Part shown: positions 36,183 to 48,002 of the stretch, piece by piece
Numbering within the stretch: the first letter of the stretch is position 1
Layout: the number at the start of each line of letters is the position of its first letter
Origin: Neoscytalidium dimidiatum
Lineage: Eukaryota; Ascomycota; Dothideomycetes; Botryosphaeriales; Botryosphaeriaceae
Assembly: GCA_037367355.1 (NCBI GenBank)
Contig: CM074704.1
Location: forward strand, 1,860,001-1,924,000
Direction of reading: 5' to 3'
DNA: 64,000 bases
Position numbers and translations under genes: made by a program
The notes under the pieces: generated by a model
Databases searched by the model: none
What the model was told of the DNA's origin: nothing
Seen by the model: the letters and a program-made list of their open reading frames with translations, nothing else

Positions 36183-37572
36183 TTAGCTGTGCATCCCCAC
36201 ATACCCGTTCCACACCAGGCTGTTCTCGTTGTCCGTCTTATCGCCTGTTCCCGTCCAGTAGAATAATCCAGCGAGCTGGTTCTGCTTGACATAATCGGCC
36301 TTCATTCTGACCGTCCGCGCATTGTCGTACGTAACGAACCCTCCGTCACCACCGATGCAGAACGCCGCGCCAGTGTTCTCATCGACATATTCTTTCGAGT
36401 CCGGACGAGGCAGATCCTTGTATTCGAACGTACCCTCTTCGCCTGCGTGCCCGCTGTAAGGATGCCCAAGGCCATGTGTACCAGTGAACGACCGGCCGTA
36501 TGCTGGCACACCGAGCAGAATCTTGTAAGTCGGCACACCATGGGAGACCAGGTAGTTGATGGCACTGTGACACGAGAGCTGGCAATGCTGGTTGTGAGGG
36601 CGCCTGGGAGAATATAGTTGCGCATGATGCTCCGTGCTGGGAACCCAAGGACCGGAGAAGTCGTACGTCATGACGTTGACCAAATCCAAATAGTAGGATG
36701 CCTGAGCCAGGTTAATGTGCTGCAAGCACCATTCGCCGCAGCCGATAGCAGAAGTAAGCGTGTACTGCGGAGCCGGGAGGTACGCGCGGAGAGTAGCTAA
36801 TAAGCGGATGTAGTCGGCGCCTTGTTGGTGGTTGCTCGGATGCTCCCAGTCGACTAAGCAGTGAGATTAGAAAAGCACGAAAAAGCCGAGACATGTGATC
36901 TTCGTGCGAAGGCAAGAGCCGAAGTGTAACATTGGAGTCGGAACCAATGCACCGAGGCGGGTGTAGAAATAGAAACCATCAGATGATTGTGAAGTATGAA
37001 AGTCTCTCTGCCAATGGAACAGAGAAAGAACAGTCTAATGTTTCAACCGGGAGCGCCGGAAAGGAAATTTAGAACTTACTGTCGATTCCGTCGAGACCGT
37101 AGTTGACAACCAGCTCTTTTGCCGTCTGAGCAAAGCGCTCACGCGTCTCATCAGTGCTCGCGGCAGCGGGGAAAGGCTCGCTGGCGGCACCACCGCCGCC
37201 AACGGAGAGGACAACTCTCAAGACTGAGTACTTCTTCTTGAGCTCGGCGAATGAACGCAGACAGCCCTGGGTGCCGTCGACTTCCATTTGCGAATCGGCC
37301 CACTCATCGCTCAGAAAGACGGTGCCATCCTCCTTGACGTGAGCAAAGGCGTAGAAAGCGTGCGAGATGACGTCGAACTTGAGAGACGAGGGTGGCAGGC
37401 CCTTGTAGACGTGCCAATTGGGGTAGTAAACGCCATTGAAGTACATGTTGACCGAGGGAGCGTCGAAGAATGCGCTGGAGAAGTCCCCGAACTTGTTGGC
37501 CTGCTGTTCGTAAGAGCCCTCCAGGAGGCGGCGGTTGGGAGGCCTGGGGCCAAAGCTGGGGATGCTAAGCAT
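36183..37572 (-). CDS. GH18 chitinase without signal peptide
   Basis: Two exons (37572-37080, 36853-36183) give 387 residues. The GH18 features are present: YFNGVYYPNWHVYKG, VVLSVGGGG (conserved SxGG), and the catalytic LDGIDIDWE (DxxDxDxE), split by the intron after the second Asp. VNVMTYDFSGPWVP (MxYD), GVPAYGRSFTG and LAGLFYWTGTGDK also fit. The acid/base Glu and both Asp are intact, so it should be active on chitin or chitooligosaccharides. The N-terminus has no hydrophobic core, which suggests an intracellular or unconventionally released enzyme, perhaps for wall turnover or autolysis. The intron is 226 bp. An unseen upstream exon could still add a signal. Confidence 0.92.
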
Positions 37573-37871
37573 GCTGGATTGGGTTTAGCCCGCACCAATG
37601 GCTGCGCTTGCTCGGCGGAACGGCACGCGTCGCGGATGTTCTGGCGAGACAAACGGCTCGCCGGCTGTCTGTGCGAGAAGGGACTGCGAGGGAAGCGGAA
37701 GAAACGGGATCTTGCGCAGCAGAGACGGTGCCGGGTCCCAGCCGTCATAAAGACAGCGCGCACGCGGCTGCGGCTGCGGAGAAAAATAGAAAATAGCAAC
37801 AGTGGAGGATGTGATCGTCTCCCTCGACGGCTCTAGCATTTTGGCGCTCCCGTTAGTACAGGATGCCGTGG

Positions 37872-37903
<32 letters not shown>
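37872..37903. repeat. (CGCAGA)5 hexanucleotide repeat
   Basis: Five perfect tandem copies of a 6-base unit about 300 bp upstream of the chitinase start. Confidence 0.92.
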
Positions 37904-37905
<2 letters not shown>

Positions 37906-37922
37906 CTGTTGCTCGGGAGTAA

Positions 37923-37937
37923 TTTTTTTTTTTTTTT
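37923..37937. repeat. Poly-T15
   Basis: Homopolymer run next to the hexanucleotide repeat, upstream of the chitinase gene; poly-A on the chitinase sense strand, possibly nucleosome-depleting. Confidence 0.85.
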
Positions 37938-39137
37938 GGGCGGGATTATGCGAGACATTGGGCTAGTGACCACAGAGAGGCGCTACTTACGCAACTGGCA
38001 TTTCCAATCGTGGCATATACGGGGCCAAAAGCAGGTTTTCGGCGGCGCCCTGGTGGATATATATCTCAGCGGCCCACGGCGGCGCCCCATCGAGAAGGGC
38101 CTGCGGCGTTGGGAGAGCGAAGATTGTCCTGGTCTAGGGGTCGGCGGCGCAGGGTCTAGTGTTGCTTCTCCACCTGCAGCCGCCCGCGGCAGGCATCCTG
38201 GAGCAGCAGCTGTCATCGACGAAGTGATGCGTGGTTACTTAGTCGAGCTAGGACGTGATCAATGTCTCTCGCCCCGGTCTCCCGCGGAACCACTCCCGGG
38301 TCGCTCAAAAGCAAGTGATACTGTGATAGCCGGGGGTGGCGTGCGCAGGTCCACAAGCACCCCGTCAAGCGCTGCGCAACGACCTGCGCGCGGCTGGGGG
38401 AGCGTCGCTCTCTGATATCAGAATGACTGCGGCCAATGGCGACAGCGGGGAAGCGATCCAGGAGTTTCCTCCGGCAGATCCAATTTGAGATTCGGAGATC
38501 TGCCTAGGCATACGGAGTGGAGCCCTCCCTGGTCCTGGTTCTCACCGCGTCGACATCAGCAGCGGAGCGGAGCTATCCAACCGCACTCCGGCTGCGGGCG
38601 CACGCGTTTGCGGGATAGGTTGGGTAGGCGAAGCGGTTTGCGTGAAGATCTGGCTCGCCGTGATCCCGGATTGTCATGCAAGGCTTCCGGCGAGCAGACC
38701 CGAAGTCTGCACGGCGCCCTCTGATTTGTCTGGCAGCAGACCGGAAATTTTAGCCGCAAAGGCAGCCTGCTGGCAGTGGAGCAGTGGAGAGATCATGCTC
38801 CATCACCAGACGGTGGCGGCGGCGCTGCTGGAATGCTAGCGCGGGCTGAAGTGTGCGAAGAGGGTGTGCGGCGAGTGTGCTGAGATGGAGGGCTGGAGGA
38901 GGCCAATTGGAAGCAATGGATACAGTCGTATACTCTCGACACTGGCAGTATGAGGCCTGGCAGAGAGGTCTGGGCGTTTTCGCCTCACGCCCACAACATC
39001 ACCGTAGCGCCAGTTGATCAATGGCGCAGAGCGAGCGGATGCAAGAAATTGCCATGCGAGGTACATGCCAGAAGCCGCCAACACACGTAGACGCGATCTG
39101 CACGCGGGCTTGAGCGGACGCGGGCTGCATGGCATGG

Positions 39138-39204
39138 GATCGCATCGCATCGCATCGCATCGCATCGCATCGCATCGTATCGTCTCGCATCGTATCGTCT
39201 CGCC
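39138..39204. repeat. (CATCG)n pentanucleotide repeat with variant copies
   Basis: About seven perfect CATCG units followed by TATCG/TCTCG variants over nearly 70 bp, about 400 bp upstream of the YTH1 start. Because 5 is not a multiple of 3 it is open in several frames and yields false ORFs. Confidence 0.92.
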
Positions 39205-39554
39205 TCGCCCGACCACACGGCTGCGCCTCCAGGCTTGCCGACGGCTCACGGGAAGACATTTCCCGCCCTTCCTGACGCTAGCACGAGGGCAGGAAGCGAA
39301 GCGTCTGACCTCTCCTGGTTTGCGTGCATTATTGGCGTCTGGTGGCGACGCCCGATATGGACGCGACTAATTCACGTGCACCGTGCAGCCTTACCAGCTT
39401 AGCTCGCGAGCTGCAGATCGTCAGTGCAACTTGCCGCTGTGCTTTCATCATCGACCGTGCATCAGCGACAAGGTAGCTGCGAGTAGCAAACAACACTCGC
39501 AGCCCCAACTACCCTCCTCGCACACCGGCCGTTCAGCCCCCGCAACAGTAGCAA

Positions 39555-39557
<3 letters not shown>

Positions 39558-39589
<32 letters not shown>
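39558..39589 (+). repeat. (CAG)10 repeat in the 5' leader of YTH1
   Basis: Ten perfect CAG units, preceded by CAACAA, stop only a few bases before the start codon at 39594. They lie in the 5' untranslated leader if that ATG is used. Confidence 0.9.
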
Positions 39590-39593
39590 CGTC

Positions 39594-40579
39594 ATGGCGG
39601 TCGAGCTCCAGCAGCCCGTTGGCGGCAACAGCCCCGCGGCCGCCGCCACTCCACCTGTGCCGATAGCCCAGCGCATCCTCCAGCCAGACAAGCAACCGCA
39701 CTTCAACTTCAGCTTCAACGACTTCCTCAAGCGCGAGTATCGCTTCGGCCTCGACCCCTCCCGCCCCGTCTGCAATGCCTTCAAGCAGGGCCACTGCCCG
39801 CTGGGCAACGCCTGTCCGGACAAGCACCCTACCTCCTCCGCCTTCAACAAGTACGCCTCCCTCCGTAAACAGCAGCATTTCCCGTCCCCCAGTCTCCCGC
39901 GGCCCAGCCGTCTCACCTCAGCCCTCCATCCCCATCACGCCCCAATACCACCGCCCTCTTTCCTACCCGCGCCCCCAAACCGCCCTCTTCCTCCTCCCCC
40001 AGCCTCACTAACAACGCCTCTTTGCCCAGCTCCTTCCACGGCAGCCTAGTCTGCAAGCACTGGCTGCGCGGCCTCTGCAAGAAGGGCGAGGCCTGCGAGT
40101 TCCTGCACGAGTACAACCTTCGCCGCATGCCCGAGTGCAACCACTACTCGCGGCACCTGACATGCTCGAACGGCGACGACTGCCTCTACCTGCACATCGA
40201 CCCGGAGTCCAAGCGCCCGCCCTGCCCCCACTACGACCGCGGCTTCTGCCCGCTGGGCCCGCGCTGCGCGAAGAAGCACGTCCGCAAGGACCGCATCTGC
40301 CGCTTCTACCTCGCCGGCTTCTGCCCGAACGGCAAGGCGTGCGCCGAAGGCGCGCACCCCCGGTGGTCGGACGACCTGAAGAAGCCGGAGGTCAGGGCTG
40401 AGAAGAGCCCGGAGGAGCTGGAGAGGGAGAGGGCGGCGAGGGAGGAGGAGGCGCGGAGGGAGGAGGAGAGGGAGAGGGAGAGGTTCGAGGAGAGGAATCC
40501 GGGGATGGGCGGGCCCGGGAAGTTTCGGGGAGGGTGGCAGGGCAGGAAGAAGAGGAGCGGGAGGAGGGGCAGGTATTAG
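39594..40579 (+). CDS. YTH1: mRNA 3'-end processing protein YTH1 (CPSF30-like, five CCCH fingers)
   Basis: Exons 39594-39850 and 40030-40579 give 268 residues. Five CCCH zinc fingers stand in order: [19 protein letters not shown], then [58 protein letters not shown], and [20 protein letters not shown]. This is the Yth1/CPSF30 arrangement, a nuclear subunit of the cleavage and polyadenylation factor that contacts the AAUAAA-type signal. A Glu/Arg-rich charged tail and a basic Gly/Arg end follow the fingers. The 179-bp intron falls between fingers 1 and 2 and keeps phase. The upstream plus-strand ORF through the CAG run is in another frame. Confidence 0.94.
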
Positions 40580-41144
40580 GGTCGTGCTGTTCGGAAGGGT
40601 CGCGATGGGGGAAACATGATACCCGGTATGGTCTCTATGGATTTCTGGTTGAAGGTCCTTCTGTTGAAGAATGCGCATGTACGAATGAACAAAAGAGCGT
40701 CGAAGATCATTCCTGGAAAAGCATAGCGCAGAGTTTGGGCTAAGGGATCAGGTATCTAAAATATTACGGATCAGAGAATTTACATTTTCGGAACTTTCAT
40801 AGCAAGAGCAGACAATTTATATGTCGTTGTTACTGTGCAACATGATTATCATTTAGATATTTTCTGACGCCTAGAGAGTGTACGTTCATAGTGTTGGAGG
40901 CTAGCTTGAGCCTTCTAAAGTATGAATTAGGGAACACTGAATTATACTCTGAGCAGGAGAAGGCGTACTACCGTCCAAGAGAGGACCTGTGGATTACTGT
41001 GTGGCCAACGCGGCTTCACTTCTGAAATATCAAGCTCGAGTATGAAGCTAACCGCGCCTGTGTTAAACATCAAAGAACACATTATGCAACGACCCCTGAG
41101 ATGAGATAGTCTATTTGTATTTGAATTCTGACCTTTCTACCGCG
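40580..41144. other. Intergenic, convergent 3' ends
   Basis: About 560 bp between YTH1 and the convergent CCCH/Smr gene. AT-rich; no gene seen. Confidence 0.6.
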
Positions 41145-43546
41145 TCACCTAACCCTAGGACCCGTAGGCACACCGCCAGCACCAGCGGCCTGATCCGCCT
41201 TGATGACTCTGATCTTCGTGCTCTCACCGAGCTTCTCGCCAGCCTTCTCATCCTCGCCATTACTGCTGCCCACTCCACTGTCCAAGCGCTCGCGCTCGAG
41301 GCTGCGGTCCCACGAGCTGGGGTCGATGCCAAGGATGCCACCAACGTTGCCGCGGTCACCCGGCACGCTGAACTCGCGGAATACGTACCGCCACTCGTTG
41401 AGGAAGCCGCGCACAGCTTTGCCGACTTTGTCCTTGCCGTTCTTGCTGTGGTGACCTGTGCCGGTGATTGCGTAGATCGGACGGCTCGAATTCTGGTGCT
41501 GCATGAGAATCTTGGAGAGGTATTGCACTGATTCTTCCGGATGAAGGCCTATTATTCAGTTTAGAATGTTTCACTTGTCTGGGGAATTGAGAGGGAGTGA
41601 GGGGTAAGATAACGGACCATGCAAGTCAACATAAAGCTCTTTTGCATTTGGACCCGTGTCCTTGTTGCGTTCGTTATAGAGATGCTCGGCAGCTTCGCGA
41701 TGAGCTTGGCGCATGAGGTTATTTTCACTTTGGCCACGAAGGCTTAGTGCCTTGGCAGCACGAGAGTCGTTGCGGTTCCATGCTTGCGCGGCACTACAAG
41801 AAGTTAGCACAATTCCATGATCATCAAACAGGCAAAGACTACGAACCTCTGAAGGAACTTGTTGCGCAGGCCACCATGCTTGAAGGCCTCTTGACGGGCC
41901 TTAAGATACGCCTTGTTTGCAGCATCACCAGTCTCGAGCCATGGGATATGCTCAGGAGCAGGGATGGCCTGCGCAGCTGCACTATTCTCCCTACTACCAT
42001 TGAAGCTCTTCGCCGGCCTGAGTCCTTTGCGAGGTTGGGCCGGGGCAGGAGACGGTGACATTTTGACGACATCGGCGAGGGTATTCGGTCCACCATTTTC
42101 CTTGTTACCATGGCCATGTCCGCCGCGCTTTCCATGATGCTTCTTCCCACTTTTGGCGGCAGCTGCAGATGCCAGACTGGGAAATGCCTCAGGATCATCA
42201 GCAGCAGGAGCCGATGGAGTCGAGGCCCGGGAGTGCGATATCTGGCGACTACTGGACGGCCGCGAATGCGTACGATGCGAACTCGGCGTGAACGTAGGGA
42301 AAGGATTGAGGCCAGGGGGCGGCGTTGCAACGTTGCGAACACCATAGAGATGTTCTAAAGCAGATTGTTCTGCATGATACATGTGCGACTGATGAGACGC
42401 TGTCTGTTGAAGGGATGGAAACGCCTCGTAATCTTGAACTTGGAAGTTTGGCTGAGTGGGAGGAGTCGCGCTGCCTTCCAGCATCATCTTCGACATCAGG
42501 CTAGTGGGATCATGCGAAAACAGACAGGTGTCGCCAGCAAGGCAATTTCCAGCCAACCAGTATCTTCGTATACTTAGCATTGGGGTGTCTTATAGTCAAA
42601 AGCATTGGGAATGTTTCACTCACTTGCAGACTGTCTTGCTCGGATCATGGCTAAAGCGGCAGTCGGCTCGCGCGCAATGGCCGGTCGTGAGCCAATACTT
42701 GCAGAGCACATTGGTCTTGACCTGTCCAGCAGGCGTTGCAGGCCTGAACGAAGGGCTCATAGACTTACCAACCAGGAATGTCTTCTCTGGCTGGCTGACC
42801 GGGGTTGGCTGCTGAAGGGCTGCGCTCTGGTCCATCAAGGCCTGGACGGTTAAGGTAAAATCGTAGCCATTCTCCTCAAGAGCTTTTTCGATTTCCTCAT
42901 TGGAGCGGTTGTCGCGCATGATAGACCGGAGCATGTCGTAGGGGTCCATGTCCACCGTGTAGGGCTGGACCCACTCGGGGGCGGCGCCATTCAAGGAGCC
43001 ATCCCCGTGGACTGATGAGGAGACACTGGCCACATCATCGTTCACCAACCAATCCACGGTGTCGCTTCCATAGTCGCCGTAGATATCCGGAGTGTTGCTT
43101 GGCTCACTAAACTCATAGGCATTGAGATTCGGGCTGTGGGGAATATGCGGCGTAGCATAGGCCATGCGCGGAGAGGGCCGTGGCGAGGTAAAGGGTGAGG
43201 CGGTAGACGACTTTGCTCGCGAGAAGCCCGGGGGCGCGACACCAAAGCCGGGCGGCGGGGCTATGCGCGGCGAGGAGTTGGAGGGCGTGGGAGCTCGTGC
43301 GACCTGCCAAGGAGCTGGCGACGACCGGCGGATGATTGTATGGCGGACCGGGGGCGGCGAGGCTGACGAATTGCTGGCGCCGCGGAAGCGCCAGAGCGAG
43401 TCCAGTACGGCATCTTCGAGGGCCTTGCCGGTCAGCGACGTCTTTTCGCGCACCAACTCCTCGAGTTTCTCGGTCTTGTCCTCGTCCTCGAGCGAGTCGT
43501 CCTGCAGGACGGGCAGGCAGAGTTCGTAAACCTCGTCGGAGACCAT
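41145..43546 (-). CDS. CCCH zinc-finger, DUF1771 and Smr domain protein
   Basis: Four exons (43546-42624, 42563-41847, 41793-41618, 41548-41145) give 739 residues, in phase throughout. The N-terminus is helical and acidic, followed by a long disordered Ser/Pro region and a CUE-like segment (NEEIEKALEENGYDFTLTVQ). Two CCCH fingers come next (CKYWLTTGHCARADCRFSH and CKYWLAGNCLAGDTCLFSH, the second split by an intron). A DUF1771 helix follows (AKALSLRGQSENNLMRQAHR), then an Smr domain beginning ELYVDLHGLHPEESVQYL and including YAITGTGHHS. Smr domains of this DxH..GxG type are nucleic-acid binding or endonucleolytic in relatives. The combination suggests an RNA-surveillance role, which is inference. 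Confidence 0.9.
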
Positions 43547-44497
43547 AGCGCGAGTGCGCGTGGAGGCGGGCGCGGGAGATGCGGTCGGAAGCGCGGATGG
43601 CGCGAGGGGAGTCGGCGGATGTTGAGAGGAGGTGCTTGGGGGTGATTGCTGTCAGTCGGCGGCTGGCTGGCTGGCGTAAGCGCAGAAGGGCCCCGCCGTG
43701 AGCTGAGGCGAGGGCGGTCTAGATGAGGGAGCGAGCTGGGCGAAATCGCAAAAGACAGTGGCGCCGCAGCAGGCCAGCAGTGAACGGAGAGGGGCTTTGG
43801 CGCAGTCGGTGAAGTGGTTTGGGAGTACGTAGCAGCCTCGCGCGGGTAACCACCTGCTCGTAGGGCGTCATCTGGGGAAGGAAGGGGCACGGTCCCGCCG
43901 ACGCTGTGCGCTGACTGGCCGGCCGGGAGCTATTCTCACCGGCGCAGGAGAAGGCGACTGTAACTGTGCCTCTCCACCAGCCTGCCAGTCCGCCAGCCCG
44001 CCCGCGCCGCTGAGGCACCGCGCTCCTCACCACCCGTGCAATCGAACCACGCATGGCCGCGTCGCGTCTGCACTGCGCGCCAAGCCCAGCAGCCAGCAGC
44101 GTGCGCGCCGTGGTACTTGGAGCTGAGCTCCCACCGCGCCCATCGCCGCCGACGGGGATGCGTGCACAAGCCCGCGCCAGAGGCCCGTGGCTGCATCTCG
44201 TCCACTCGCCGCCCACGCCCAGCGCCGCGCCCTCTCTACAGAACTACGCGCTGCCCGACTGTCATCGCACAAGCTGCCTTTAATCACTGCCTTGCTGCCT
44301 ACGCAATCCTGCCCGGTGCCGCACAGGGCCGTAGCTGGTTTCAGCTCTGCGGATAATTATTGCTCTATCGTTTCACGCCCAAAGTCAGCTGCTCCCGTCC
44401 GCGTCAGGGCAGCACGCTGTGAGGCACCAAGATGCCGCGCTCTGACTGGCTTTCGCCCCGGGCGTCACGCTGCCCGGCCCGCTGCGACGTTGCAGAC
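43547..44497. other. Intergenic
   Basis: About 0.95 kb upstream of the CCCH/Smr gene and downstream of the JmjC gene. It is very GC-rich, which opens long spurious frames on both strands; no supported gene. Confidence 0.55.
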
Positions 44498-46644
44498 TCA
44501 GGGAATTTCTTCATCCTCATCACCACCGAATCCGAACGTGAACCCTGACTGCGCTCCTCCATCTGCTGCATCATCGCCCTTAACTAACTCTTCCCACTTG
44601 CCTCTGCCCCTGGGTTTGCCCTTCTTCTCCAATTCCTTCATGCCCTCCTCCAAAATGTCCGGATACACCTCTCCGAGCTTCTGTACGAACAGCCCAAATG
44701 GATCCGTGATTTCGTCCCTGAAACCGCTGGTCTGATCCGCCTGGTCTCTTAAGAACCCCAGAACATCGGCCAGCTTGGCACGCGGTACGAAGTTTTGCGT
44801 GAGAGCGATACTTTCCTCGAGGTTCAGAACAAGATGAAACCATCCTGATGGAACATGCAGAATTTCGCCGGCGTAGCAGACTCCTTCGCGGCACCCGGGA
44901 GTGGCACGCGCTATTTCATGAAAAGATAACAGGTACTCCGCGATGCTGAGTGGCGAAGTGATCTCCGACGAATCCTCCGATAGAATGACTCCTGGTGGCG
45001 GAGGAAGGCTGGCTGATGATGGGAACATGAGCCAGTACTTCGAGCCGGTGAGAACTGCATTCCACGCACTACATGTGGGAGCAGTTAGCATGACCAGATT
45101 CTACAGTAGCAACGCACAGAGTGCAGGCTGCAGTCTGTGGCTCGCTGTGACTCATCGGGGGATTCTCACCTTGTGGCATTGGGATCCTTGTGGAATGTGC
45201 TTCCGCTCCGAGCAGGCCCCATGATCATCCATCGAGAATCCGGTCTCTGGTCTCCCAGAACCCCAAAGAGATCTTCGCCGAAACAAGTGGGGGCCCAATA
45301 TGCAGCATCTTCTTTATCCTTACCAACAGTAACGTTCATCTTTTCAGCAAACCCCCGATCGAAAAGGTACAATGGACTCTCATCCGCGCTGTTATTCATG
45401 TAGTTGACATATTTGTCCAGCGGCCAGTCGACAGCCTCAGCACGAAACGACACGTTGGCATACTTCTCCAGCAGGTACTGAGTGGTCCATTTTCCGTAGA
45501 CTGGCCACTCCTTAACCGGCTTTGTTAGGATGAACGGCTTATTGGTCCATTTAGTGGAAAATTCCTCATGAGACAAGTTGGCCAGTCGTGGAATCGCATT
45601 TTCTGGCGGTATTCTACTTGTGAATGGTTTGAGCGAGGTATATGTGCACTGAAACGGGCGGTAAAGCACGTCAGAGAACAGTCCGGAACAATCAACGTGT
45701 GCTTTGTCAGATTCTGGGATCGAGAGGTATGTAGATCGCCAGGAACCGCGCCATTGAAAGTCGTCTTTACGAGATCTGAGATATTTTTAGTACGAATGTC
45801 GGAGATGGTAGTTGGCAGATCATTAGAGTTATTGTGGATAGCATGGGCAGACAGCTGCAGCCTTAGTCAAGAAGCAAAGGGAGTTACTACAGTCAGATGT
45901 TCAGGAGAGAATGCCTCAGTTGCCTTCTCCAGTATCTTACTATTGTAGGGGTTTAATAGTGGAAACAAGTGGCAATTCGTTAGAGAATTTGCGGACCCTA
46001 AGTGTGTCTGAGATTGTCCTCGTACGCCTGAAGCCATACATAACATCCGTTATGCTGGGATTCACGTTGAACTCTGGAACAAAAATAAGGGGGAAAAGTT
46101 GCCCCAGAAAGGTGGAGTCGTACAGCGTGTGCTCCGTGCTTAAGCGGAATAAAGTAAATGGAATGGGAGCCTGACATGAATGATGTCCATATTTTTCGAA
46201 GGAAGAGAAGCTGGTGAGAAAAAAGACGGAGGATAAACCAAAAAAAAAAGGTCCCGATCTGGAAAGAAAAAGTCCTGAAACTTACTCGGTGAAAAGAGCT
46301 CTCCATAGCTCGTCGAATCTTGTGAATGCATACAGAGCTTTACAAGTGGCTCCAAGGAGGACGAGTGCGGATGCATCAAGATACTCGAGGAATTGCGCAA
46401 GAAGCTCGTCTGGTAAAAGAGCAAAAACACCGGCGTTTGCCTTCAAATTGACATCGGCTGTAAGAGCGTTGCCAGCAGGCTTTACGCCAAGAGGGTGCGG
46501 AGGGACGGCTGTAGGTTCTTCGCTGTCAGCGTCGGAGTGCAGATCCACTGCTTCGAGCCGCAGTCTTTTCGTCGGCCTTGCCAGTGACGCATCGTTGTCG
46601 GCGGCGGCGGCATAGCCCTCTACGGGCACGGCAGATGGGGACAT
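44498..46644 (-). CDS. F-box and JmjC-domain protein (JMJD6-like)
   Basis: Three exons (46644-46286, 45775-45170, 45068-44498) give 511 residues. The N-terminus holds a nuclear-type basic patch (PTKRLRLE) and an F-box (FALLPDELLAQFLEYLDASALVLLGATCKALY). Next comes the DFQWRGSWRSTYL link and the JmjC barrel: HKDPNATSAWNAVLTG (HxD metal ligands) and LHVPSGWFHLVLN (distal His), with WLMFP between. This is the layout of JMJD6/PSR-type 2-oxoglutarate, Fe(II) dioxygenases, which hydroxylate or demethylate proteins; the substrate is unknown. The first intron (45776-46285) is 510 bp, exceptional here. The splice to ESRKDDFQW is phase-compatible and fits the family, but an extra exon inside the intron cannot be excluded. 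Confidence 0.87.
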
Positions 46645-47226
46645 TGTTTTGTTAGGTCAACGGGACGCGCGCAGGCTGAAAGCGGGCGGATGAATTTTCT
46701 GGGGTGAGCTCAAGTGCCACCACCAGCACCCCTGCGATGCAAGAGGCTGCAGCGGCAACTACTCCGAGCGGGTGGCGAGACAGCAAAGCAGCTGACGGCA
46801 ACTTTCGATGACTGGACCAGGCGGGTCGCCGCTCAGAAAAGCTTGCATGCACATGAGTAAGCCGCGGGCTTTGCCATGGTGGCAGGCTTGCACTTTGGGC
46901 CTGGCACCCGCGCAAACGTTGCCGCATGCCCTCCGCGCTAGCGCCTCGCTAATTGGCTGCCCGCCTCTCTACAAAAACTTTTAACGACTGTCCGCCCGCC
47001 CTCCTCCACCGTCCATCAGACACACACATCCAAACACACGACCACCGCCTAGATATCCACACGACTCTCGCTAAAGAGAGTCCGGTATCTAGCTTTAACG
47101 ACACACGAGAGTTTCGCACGACCGCGGCCGCTTCCGCCCGCCCTTACGCTCGCGTAGCCCCACCACCACCAAGCGACTTTCGATCACAGCGCAGCGCCTG
47201 TGATCCTCCAACCGACTACCGCAATC
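46645..47226. other. Intergenic, divergent promoter region
   Basis: About 580 bp between the divergent JmjC and eIF4A genes. CT-rich near the eIF4A start, as expected for the leader of a highly expressed gene. Confidence 0.6.
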
Positions 47227-47971
47227 ATGGCTGACAAGGGTCTTGAGGAGGTTCCTGAGGGTACGTTCATCGCATCTGGCGCGCCGTGCGAGTGCGCCGC
47301 TGGTCGCGCACCGCTCGCCGCTCACCCTCGTCCGTTCCCGCACACTGACGGTCGCTACGTTTTGCAGGTCAGATCGAGTCTAACTACGATGAGACTACCG
47401 ACTCCTTCGATGCTATGAACCTCAAGCCGGAGCTCCTCCGTGGCGTCTACGCCTACGGCTTCGAGCGCCCGTCTGCCATCCAGCAGCGCGCCATCATGCC
47501 TGTCATCAAGGGTGAGTTACCCCATAGTAAAAGTGAAAGGCGAAGATCCTGACTACCCGGAGGCCACGATGTGATTGCGCAGGCCCAGTCTGGTACCGGC
47601 AAGACCGCGACCTTCTCCATCTCCGTCCTCCAAAAGATCGACCCCAACATCAAGGAGTGCCAGGCCCTTATCCTCGCGCCCACCCGTGAGCTGGCCCAGC
47701 AGATCCAGAAGGTCGTCGTCGCCATCGGCGATTTCATGAACATCGAGTGCCACGCCTGTATCGGTGGTACCAGCGTCCGCGACGATATGAAGGCTCTCCA
47801 GTCCGGTGTTCAGATCGTCGTCGGTACCCCTGGCCGTGTCCACGACATGATCCAGCGCCGTGTCCTCAAGACCGACGCCATGAAGATGTTCGTCCTCGAC
47901 GAGGCCGACGAGATGCTTTCCCGTGGTTTCACTGAGCAGATCTACGACATCTTCCAGCTCCTCCCTCAGTC

Positions 47972-48002
<31 letters not shown>

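Larger units (their letters stand above)
37573..39593. other. Intergenic, repeat-rich divergent spacer
   Basis: About 2 kb between the divergent chitinase and YTH1 genes. It contains a hexanucleotide repeat, a T15 run, a pentanucleotide repeat and a CAG run (listed separately). No ORF with recognisable features. Confidence 0.6.

Noticed and set aside
39138..39204. CRISPR-like array at the pentanucleotide repeat
   Set aside because: Units are contiguous 5-mers without spacers in a eukaryotic genome; it is a microsatellite.
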